Shown in pieces: positions 1-5,247 of a DNA stretch of 5,247 bases (within the stretch, counting starts at the first letter, position 1; each line of letters starts with the position of its first letter). The notes beneath the pieces were generated by a model. That model did no database searches and was not told the origin of the DNA. It saw only the letters and a list, made by a program, of their open reading frames with translations. The DNA lies in contig JAYZDB010000262.1 of assembly GCA_036338025.1 (NCBI GenBank), positions 1 to 5,247 on the forward strand, given 5' to 3'. The position numbers were made by a program, and so were the translations under genes. Source of the stretch: JAYZDB01 sp036338025 (lineage in GTDB: Bacteria > Planctomycetota > UBA1135 > UBA2386).

Positions 1-1
1 C

Positions 2-1435
2 GATGTCGCTGTCGGACCCGATGGTGCGATCTACGTCGCGGACTGGTTCGACGCCCGCGTCGGCGGACACAGCACTCGCGACGCCGGCGCCACCGGCTCG
101 ATCTACCGGATCGCGCCGAAGGGATTCATGCCGCGTGTCCCGACACTCGATCTTCAAACGGTCGCCGGCCAGGTCGCCGCCCTGTGCAACCCGGCACCCA
201 ACGTCCGGGCCCTGGGTTTCTACAGCCTGCGCGACCGGGGTGCCGATGCAGTGCCCGCAGTTCGACGATTGCTCGCCAACAAGAACCCCTACCTTTCGGC
301 GCGGGCGGTGCACCTGCTCGCACAACTCGGCCCCGGCGGCATCGCAGAAGTGGTGCAAGTTCTCGGTCACGACGCCCCGCAGATGCGGATCGCGGCATTC
401 AGAGCCTTGCGGCATGGCAAGCAACAGGTGCTCGACCACGCCCGCAAACTGGTCGCAGACCGCTCACCGGCAGTTCGGCGCGAGGTCGCGCTGTCGCTTC
501 GCGACGTCGCGTGGACCAACTGCCGGGACCTCCTCGTCAAGCTCGCGAAAGGCTATGACGGTACCGACCGTTGGTATCTCGAAGCTCTCGGCACTGCCGC
601 CACCAGCAAGGAGGCAGCGCTCTACGCCGTGTTGCGCAAGCAACAACCCGACGATCCCACCCGCTGGTCGCCAGCCTTCGCCTCGATCGCCTGGCGCCTG
701 CACACCGCCAGCGCGGTCAAAGACCTGCATGCCCGGGCGCTCAGTCCCCAACTGACACGCGAAGAGCGCAAGCAGGCGATCGACACCCTGGCGTTCATCG
801 GAGACGAAGCCGCCGGCAAGGCGATGGTCGCAATCGCTACCAAGGGACCCGCGGACACCTTCAAGGACGCGACCTGGTGGGTTCGAAACCGGCACAACAA
901 CGTTTGGCGCCCCTTCGATCTGGCGCGGCACCTACCCGCAAAACCAGCCCCGGCCATACCGCTCCGCAAGACCATTGGGCCCGCTTCGAAGCTACCACCG
1001 GTGGCGACGATCTTGAAGCTCAAGGGCGAGCACGCGCGCGGCAAGGCGATCTTCGAGGCCCGCGGCACCTGCTTCGTCTGCCACACTGTGAAGGGCAAGG
1101 GCGGTCAGATCGGCCCGGACCTCACAGACATCGCCCAGAAGTTCAACACCGCGGTGATCCTGGAAAACCTGATCGACCCCTCGGCCAACATCTCACTCGG
1201 CTTCGAGGCGAGCATCATCACCACAAAGGACAAGAGCGAGATCTTCGGCTTCGTGGTCGGTGAAGGCGATCCGCTGCTGATCAAGGACGCCAGCGGGACA
1301 CAACACGCCATCGACAAGCGGGACATCAGCAAGCGTGAGAAAATGCAGCAGTCCCTGATGCCAGCCGCCGCGCTTTTGAATCTCAAGGCGCAGGATCTTG
1401 CCGACATCGTGGCCTACCTGAAGTCGATCAGGTAG
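2..1435 (+). CDS. PVC-type heme-binding protein: dehydrogenase-like propeller end, HEAT-like repeats, C-terminal cytochrome c domain (5' partial)
   Basis: The reading frame is open from the left edge, so the true start lies outside the window; the ATG at 128 is internal, because conserved sequence continues upstream of it. Numbering from base 2, residues 1-41 (DVAVGPDGAIYVADWFDARV, then a GSIYRIAPKG segment) match the end of the beta-propeller, membrane-bound-dehydrogenase-like domain of planctomycete proteins. Residues about 50-300 form helical HEAT-like repeats, with family landmarks DRWYLEALG (189-197) and a WWVRNRHNNVW segment (292-302). Residues about 334-477 are the planctomycete-type heme-binding domain, with CFVCH at 357-361 for covalent heme c, a following GPDL, and SLMP near the end whose Met453 is the likely axial ligand. 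Proteins of this family are exported and thought to move electrons during oxidation of sugars or other substrates; the actual substrate is unknown. The signal peptide would be in the missing part. The gene converges on the M14 peptidase gene. Family assignment is firm; the function is not. Confidence 0.93.
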   Translation, partial: DVAVGPDGAIYVADWFDARVGGHSTRDAGATGSIYRIAPKGFMPRVPTLDLQTVAGQVAALCNPAPNVRALGFYSLRDRGADAVPAVRRLLANKNPYLSARAVHLLAQLGPGGIAEVVQVLGHDAPQMRIAAFRALRHGKQQVLDHARKLVADRSPAVRREVALSLRDVAWTNCRDLLVKLAKGYDGTDRWYLEALGTAATSKEAALYAVLRKQQPDDPTRWSPAFASIAWRLHTASAVKDLHARALSPQLTREERKQAIDTLAFIGDEAAGKAMVAIATKGPADTFKDATWWVRNRHNNVWRPFDLARHLPAKPAPAIPLRKTIGPASKLPPVATILKLKGEHARGKAIFEARGTCFVCHTVKGKGGQIGPDLTDIAQKFNTAVILENLIDPSANISLGFEASIITTKDKSEIFGFVVGEGDPLLIKDASGTQHAIDKRDISKREKMQQSLMPAAALLNLKAQDLADIVAYLKSIR

Positions 1436-1436
1436 G
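1413..1436. terminator. Perfect inverted repeat across the stop codon, possible bidirectional terminator
   Basis: CCTACCTGA (1413-1421) and TCAGGTAGG (1428-1436) are exact reverse complements separated by a 6-base loop. The right arm contains the TAG stop (1433-1435) of the heme protein gene, and the opposing gene ends at 1441. Either transcript could fold into the hairpin. Neither side has a T-run, so it is not a canonical intrinsic terminator. Its position between two convergent genes with a 5-base gap suggests a role in ending or protecting transcripts from both sides, but this is inferred. Confidence 0.4.
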
Positions 1437-1440
1437 TGGA

Positions 1441-3375
1441 CTACTCCGGCTTGCGGTCGAGGTAGACCACTGCGGCGCCGGCCTTCTTCAGGACCTCGGC
1501 AAGCTCGCGCAGCTCGCGGCCGGTAATCTCATTGCTCGGCTGCATGACACACGGCGACTTGCGGGTAGCAAACAGCTCGGCGGCTTTCTTCTCGAAGGTG
1601 GCCCGGTCGGCAAAGCGCTGCGTTCCGACCTGGTATTCCAGCTTGCGACCCTGCCAGCCGCCGCCACGCTCATAGCCACCACGTGAGGAACGCTGACCAA
1701 CTACCAGGCAGGTCACCCGTACATAGACGCAATCGGCCGGCACCTTGCCCGGTGCCGGCACATAGGACCCCACCACGACGAGGTCTTCCTTGGCAGGGTC
1801 GATCGGCTCGGTCTTCAAACCCTCGAGCGCCGACGCTTTGGTGATGCGGAACACCGGGTAGACCGGCGCCTCTCGTTCGAGTGACCGATCGAAGAAATTC
1901 CAACTCGCCAAGGAGTCTTCGCTGTGCCCCTCGAGCAACTGGGCTGCGACCCGTGCCAGTCGCTGACGGCTGCGCACCAAGAGCGTACCCGCTGGCAACT
2001 TGCGACGGCCGGCTTGCAATGCGCCCTTCATCGTCACCACCTTGTGGCCCTCGTAGACATAGCGGGCCCGGCTCTTCGACTGCGGGTGGAAAGACTGACC
2101 CGACAGTTCCACCGCCCCGACCAGCCGTTCGACCTGCACACCATGGGCCACCAAGGCCTTGCGTACTGCATCGCTGGGGTCCGAGATCGCCCAGGCAGCC
2201 GGGTATGGGATCGACGTGCTGGACTTGAACCGCACCCGGATTCCCATCCCTACTTCCTTGTAGTCTGCGTTCGCAACCCTTCTGGAGCCCTCTCGCTCGA
2301 CGCTTCCCATCAGGATCTTGCCGTCCACTGGCTCAACCAGGTCGGTTTGATAGCCAAAGCGGACGCTGCCTGACAGCACCCGTTGGTCAGCCTGTTCGCA
2401 GAGCCTGGCTACCTCATCCCGCCGACGGACCAACTCGCGCAGGGACACGAGGACGAATGCCCGGGTCGCCAGCGTCCGCTCCTTGAACGGAAGGTAGCTG
2501 TAGGCCTCTGACAACAAACTCAGGCGGTTGCGCAGGCCTACATAGTTGGTGGCATAGCGTGGGGTATGAGCGTAGGTGGTCCAATTGGGTGGATTGCCCC
2601 GACGCGACGCGTTGCCGTAATCGAAGATCCGGAAGCCGTGGTTCTTGTGGATTGCCTTTCGCACCGCCGGCATGAACCGCTCGTGCATCAAGGTATCGAG
2701 ATCCACGTCCTGGTTCGAAGTCAGCGATGGCGCGTAGGTCAGGTGGTAGCCGTGGGTGGTGCCATTGGTGGTATGAAGATCCATGTAGAAGTGCGGGTCA
2801 ACGCGGTTGAACAAACCGACCATCGCCCGGGCTTCCGGCGACTCGATCTTGACGAAGTCACGGTTGAGATCGAGATCCTGGCCGTTGGTACGCTTACCTA
2901 CCCCGGTCGGTCCATTCTGGGAGGTACGGTTGCGGGCGTGGAATTCGTCATTGCCGTCGACGTTGAAGATCGGCACGAACCAGATATCGCAGTGCTTCAG
3001 GATCTCCTGGTGTCCGCCCAGGGCGATCTCCCTGAGCAGCACCTGGACTGCTTCCTTGCCCTCGATCTCACCACCGTGGATGTTGGCCTGGATGACCGCC
3101 CGCAAGCGGACCCCTGCATCGCCTGTCTGCCGCCTGACAGTAGCCACCTGGATCGAACGGCCCTGCAGGGTCTTGCCGATCGAGGAAATCTCGAAGGCGG
3201 TGGGATACGCCTGCTGCAGGGTCGCCAGGAACGTCCTCACCTCCGCGGAGGTCGAAGTGGCCTTCCACCCGCTGCGTTCGGGCCTGGTCCAGAATTTCTC
3301 ATCGACCGGCTCACCACACAGTTGTTGGCCGACAGCGGAGGAGGCGAGTGCGAGGACGAGGGCTGGAGTTCTCAT
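1441..3375 (-). CDS. Secreted M14-family zinc carboxypeptidase-like metallopeptidase with ExbD-like C-terminal region
   Basis: This is a 644-residue protein. Residues 1-16 look like a short Sec signal peptide (Arg2, hydrophobic core PALVLALASSAV, possible cleavage after AVG), so it probably acts in the periplasm or outside the cell. The peptidase domain covers about 43-325. The zinc ligands are visible as HGGE (His100, Glu103) and His201 in DLHTTNG. The substrate-binding Asn-Arg pair is in DLNRDF (171-172), and the general-base glutamate is Glu290 in LLSEAYSY. Tyr268 lies 22 residues before Glu290, the same offset as Tyr248 to Glu270 in carboxypeptidase A, and may be the equivalent residue. 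All key residues are present, so an active enzyme is expected; its substrate cannot be read from sequence. Residues about 335-530 form a further region containing a WNFFD motif (492-496), and about 537-644 resemble an ExbD/TolR periplasmic domain. The ATG at 3375 is chosen because it directly precedes the signal peptide. The gene is divergent from the downstream dehydrogenase gene and convergent with the heme protein gene. Confidence 0.93.
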   Translation of the reverse strand: MRTPALVLALASSAVGQQLCGEPVDEKFWTRPERSGWKATSTSAEVRTFLATLQQAYPTAFEISSIGKTLQGRSIQVATVRRQTGDAGVRLRAVIQANIHGGEIEGKEAVQVLLREIALGGHQEILKHCDIWFVPIFNVDGNDEFHARNRTSQNGPTGVGKRTNGQDLDLNRDFVKIESPEARAMVGLFNRVDPHFYMDLHTTNGTTHGYHLTYAPSLTSNQDVDLDTLMHERFMPAVRKAIHKNHGFRIFDYGNASRRGNPPNWTTYAHTPRYATNYVGLRNRLSLLSEAYSYLPFKERTLATRAFVLVSLRELVRRRDEVARLCEQADQRVLSGSVRFGYQTDLVEPVDGKILMGSVEREGSRRVANADYKEVGMGIRVRFKSSTSIPYPAAWAISDPSDAVRKALVAHGVQVERLVGAVELSGQSFHPQSKSRARYVYEGHKVVTMKGALQAGRRKLPAGTLLVRSRQRLARVAAQLLEGHSEDSLASWNFFDRSLEREAPVYPVFRITKASALEGLKTEPIDPAKEDLVVVGSYVPAPGKVPADCVYVRVTCLVVGQRSSRGGYERGGGWQGRKLEYQVGTQRFADRATFEKKAAELFATRKSPCVMQPSNEITGRELRELAEVLKKAGAAVVYLDRKPE

Positions 3376-3385
3376 AGGGAGTAGA

Positions 3386-3390
3386 CCTTT
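3386..3390 (-). promoter_or_regulatory. Possible ribosome binding site of the M14 peptidase gene
   Basis: On the minus strand AAAGG lies 10 bases before the ATG at 3375. It is a partial Shine-Dalgarno match at a slightly long spacing. It is the only purine-rich candidate close to this start and supports it weakly. Confidence 0.3.
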
Positions 3391-3515
3391 GCCAAGGCGG
3401 CCCGAGGGGGATCTGGGGCGCGTGAGTCTCCGATGGCTCCGGCCACGGGCGTCGGCTTGCAGGGGCTTTTTTGGGCCTGTTGGAAAACGCCCTCGAAAGA
3501 AACTCGGGTCACGGC

Positions 3516-3543
3516 TTTGTTCCTATCCCGGGACCTCTACCTT
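3516..3543 (+). promoter_or_regulatory. Weak promoter-like pair upstream of the P5C dehydrogenase gene
   Basis: TTTGTT (3516-3521) and TACCTT (3538-3543) are 16 bases apart and keep the most important sigma-70-type positions (TTxxxx; TAxxxT). A start of transcription near 3550 would give a leader of about 27 bases. The match is poor and the promoter rules of this organism are unknown, so this is only a candidate. Confidence 0.15.
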
Positions 3544-3555
3544 TTGCCATCAAGA

Positions 3556-3565
3556 GTCGATCGAC
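3556..3565. promoter_or_regulatory. 10-bp palindrome, possible operator
   Basis: GTCGATCGAC is a perfect palindrome whose right edge is 11 bases before the dehydrogenase ATG at 3577. A dimeric regulator could bind here and block transcription or translation start. A palindrome of this size can occur by chance in a GC-rich region of this length, and no second copy is seen nearby. Confidence 0.2.
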
Positions 3566-3576
3566 GTCTAGTCCCC

Positions 3577-5202
3577 ATGTCCAACGCCAAGTTCACCGTC
3601 CCCATCGCCGTCAACGAGCCCCCGCAGGGCTACACCCCGGACAGTCCAGAGCGCATCGAGTTGGATGCGACCCTGTCAAGAATGAGTGGCGAGCAGATCG
3701 ACATCCCCGTGATCATCGCCGGCGAGGAGATCCGTACCGGGAACACCGTCGAGGCAGTCTGCCCCCACCAACATCGGCACGTCCTGGCTACCTACCATCA
3801 GGGCGACGCATCACATGTGGAAGCTGCCGCCCAGGCCTGCCAGGCGGCCAGCAAGGAGTGGTCGGAGACACCCTGGGAGCACCGGGCGGCGGTATTCCTG
3901 AAGGCCGCTGAACTGCTCGCCGGGCCCTGGCGTTCGATCCTGAACGCCGCCACCATGCTCGGCCAGAGCAAGAACGCGTTCCAGGCCGAGATCGACGCGG
4001 CCTGCGAATTGATCGACTTCTGGCGCTTCAACAGCCAGTACATGCAAGAGCTCTACGAGGACCAGCCACAGAGTTCGGAGGGCTGCTGGAACCAGATCGA
4101 GCAGCGCGCGCTCGAGGGTTTCGTGTTTGCGGTCACGCCCTTCAACTTCACTTCGATCGCCGGCAACCTGCCGACCGCGCCAGCGCTGATGGGCACCACG
4201 TCGGTCTGGAAGCCCGCGTCCTCAGCGGTCTACTCCGGCTACTACATCATGAAACTGCTGGAAGAAGCCGGCCTCCCGAAGGGGGTGATCAACTTCATCC
4301 CGGGCCGTGGTGGCAGCATCGGTGATCCGGCGATCGCACACCCGGACTTCGCCGGCGTACACTTCACTGGATCAACCGCAGTATTCCAGGGCATGTGGCG
4401 TCGGATCGGCGAGAACATCGGCAAGTACAAATCCTACCCACGCATCGTTGGTGAAACCGGCGGCAAGGACTTCGTCTTCGCGCATCAAACCGCCGACCAG
4501 CAAGCGCTGGTGACGGCACTGGTGCGCGGCGCCTTCGAATACCAAGGTCAGAAGTGTTCGGCTGCCAGCCGGGCGTACATCCCGGCATCGATCTGGCCAA
4601 GCGTCCAATCCAACCTGCTGGAGACCATCACTGGAATCTCCATGGGTAGTCCCACCGACTACACGAACTTCGTCAATGCGGTCATCGATCGCAATGCCTT
4701 CGATACCATCAAGGGCTACATCGATCACGCGCGCGAGTGCCCTGATTCACAGATCCTCATCGGTGGTGAGTGCGACGACACCGCGGGTTACTTCATCTCG
4801 CCTACCGTGATCCAGGCGCAACGGCCCGACACCAAGACAATGGTCGAGGAGATCTTCGGCCCAGTGCTCACGGTATTTGTCTACGACGATGACAAGCTCG
4901 AAGAGACCCTGCATTCCTGCGACACCGCCTCCGCCTACGCACTGACCGGTGCCGTATTCGGTCAAGACCGCCAGGCGGTGGTCAAGATTGCCGACGCGCT
5001 CCGCCACGCGGCGGGCAACTTCTATATCAACGACAAGCCGACCGGCGCTGTCGTCGGCCAGCAACCGTTCGGTGGTGGCCGCGCGTCCGGCACCAACGAC
5101 AAGGCTGGCAGCAAGCTCAACCTGACTCGCTGGGTGTCAACTCGCACGATCAAGGAGACCTTCGTACCGGCGACGGATTATCGGTATCCGTTCATGGCGT
5201 AG
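3577..5202 (+). CDS. pruA: L-glutamate gamma-semialdehyde (delta-1-pyrroline-5-carboxylate) dehydrogenase, ALDH4A1-like group
   Basis: This 541-residue cytoplasmic enzyme oxidises glutamate semialdehyde, in equilibrium with pyrroline-5-carboxylate, to glutamate with NAD+, the second step of proline breakdown. The whole chain follows the long-form, mitochondrial-type P5C dehydrogenases. The aldehyde dehydrogenase core has TPFNFTSIAGN with Asn190, WKPAS with Lys212 for the cofactor, FTGST (263-267), VGETGGKDF with Glu293, GQKCSAASR with nucleophile Cys327, EIFGPV (425-430), and the NFYINDKPTGAVVGQQPFGG segment (481-500). Glu293 and Cys327 are 34 residues apart, as in human ALDH4A1 (Glu314, Cys348), and Cys327 is followed by Ser as in that group. 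The ATG at 3577 is chosen because family similarity begins at once (KFTVPIAVNEPPQGYTPDSP); an upstream in-frame ATG at 3433 would add unrelated sequence. No clear Shine-Dalgarno precedes 3577. It is monofunctional: there is no fused proline dehydrogenase as in PutA, and none lies in the window. Confidence 0.97.
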   Translation: MSNAKFTVPIAVNEPPQGYTPDSPERIELDATLSRMSGEQIDIPVIIAGEEIRTGNTVEAVCPHQHRHVLATYHQGDASHVEAAAQACQAASKEWSETPWEHRAAVFLKAAELLAGPWRSILNAATMLGQSKNAFQAEIDAACELIDFWRFNSQYMQELYEDQPQSSEGCWNQIEQRALEGFVFAVTPFNFTSIAGNLPTAPALMGTTSVWKPASSAVYSGYYIMKLLEEAGLPKGVINFIPGRGGSIGDPAIAHPDFAGVHFTGSTAVFQGMWRRIGENIGKYKSYPRIVGETGGKDFVFAHQTADQQALVTALVRGAFEYQGQKCSAASRAYIPASIWPSVQSNLLETITGISMGSPTDYTNFVNAVIDRNAFDTIKGYIDHARECPDSQILIGGECDDTAGYFISPTVIQAQRPDTKTMVEEIFGPVLTVFVYDDDKLEETLHSCDTASAYALTGAVFGQDRQAVVKIADALRHAAGNFYINDKPTGAVVGQQPFGGGRASGTNDKAGSKLNLTRWVSTRTIKETFVPATDYRYPFMA

Positions 5203-5247
5203 GGTCGGCCGAGGTCTCAGCGGCGGCGCCACACCGCGATTCCGTAG

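Larger units (their letters stand above)
3376..3576. other. Divergent intergenic control region
   Basis: These 201 bases separate the divergently read M14 peptidase and P5C dehydrogenase genes, so promoters for both should be here or overlap the gene starts. The + strand frame is open from 3433 with an ATG, but the resulting 48-residue extension has no resemblance to the dehydrogenase family and is treated as non-coding. The region includes a T-run (3468-3473) without a convincing hairpin before it, an 8-bp palindrome TCCCGGGA (3526-3533) and a 10-bp palindrome near the right end. I found no convincing promoter for the minus-strand gene. Confidence 0.7.

Noticed and set aside
128..130. ATG at 128 as the start of the heme-binding protein.
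   Set aside because: The frame is open to base 2 and its first 42 codons encode conserved propeller sequence, so the start is outside the window.
3..755. A 250-codon + strand open frame overlapping the heme protein in another frame.
   Set aside because: Its product is Arg/Ser/Pro-rich low-complexity sequence typical of an out-of-frame read, while the frame starting at base 2 carries the conserved family motifs.
2566..3384. Long + strand open frame (272 codons) opposite the M14 peptidase gene.
   Set aside because: It is antisense to a gene with clear catalytic motifs and shows no recognisable domain; long antisense frames are common in GC-rich coding sequence.
3460..3480. T-run after a G/C-rich stretch (AGGGGCTTTTTTGGGCC) as a possible intrinsic terminator.
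   Set aside because: No stable inverted repeat precedes the T-run, and there is no + strand gene ending upstream for it to terminate.
3433..3576. In-frame upstream ATG that would lengthen the P5C dehydrogenase by 48 residues, possibly as a targeting sequence.
   Set aside because: The extension is not family-like, lacks a proper signal peptide, has no ribosome binding site before 3433, and similarity to the family begins right after the ATG at 3577.
5217..5246. On the minus strand the right edge reads YGIAVWRRR followed by TGA, which could be the end of a gene convergent with pruA.
   Set aside because: Only nine codons are visible, and this length of open frame is expected by chance. It needs sequence beyond 5247 to be judged.

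Overview
The window most likely comes from a Planctomycetota or related PVC-superphylum bacterium with a GC-rich genome. The main reason is the first gene, whose order of parts (end of a beta-propeller dehydrogenase-like domain, HEAT-like helical repeats, C-terminal CxxCH heme domain) is typical of the large secreted heme proteins expanded in Planctomycetota and Verrucomicrobiota. The assignment to phylum is an inference from gene type, not from a marker gene.

Layout: (1) Positions 2-1435, + strand: the 3' part of a PVC-type heme-binding protein, cut by the left edge. (2) Positions 1441-3375, - strand: a secreted M14-family zinc carboxypeptidase-like protein with all expected zinc and catalytic residues. 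It also has a C-terminal segment that resembles the periplasmic ExbD/TolR fold. The first two genes converge with only 5 bases between their stop codons, and a perfect 9-bp inverted repeat lies across the first stop. (3) Positions 3376-3576: a 201-base divergent intergenic region that must hold the control signals for both flanking genes. It contains a 10-bp palindrome and a weak promoter-like pair, but no strong consensus promoter. (4) Positions 3577-5202, + strand: a complete monofunctional L-glutamate gamma-semialdehyde (delta-1-pyrroline-5-carboxylate) dehydrogenase of the long ALDH4A1-like group. (5) Positions 5203-5247: a short tail with no supportable feature.

Taken together, the window shows export-oriented degradative functions (a secreted peptidase and a secreted heme-binding dehydrogenase-like protein) beside a central amino-acid catabolic enzyme for proline. 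A functional link between the peptidase and the proline-degradation enzyme (peptide scavenging feeding amino-acid oxidation) is possible because they are divergently transcribed, but the sequence does not prove it. There are no mobile elements, CRISPR arrays, tRNA or rRNA genes. I do not see a clearly novel multi-gene system; the most unusual item is the ExbD-like C-terminal domain on the M14 peptidase.
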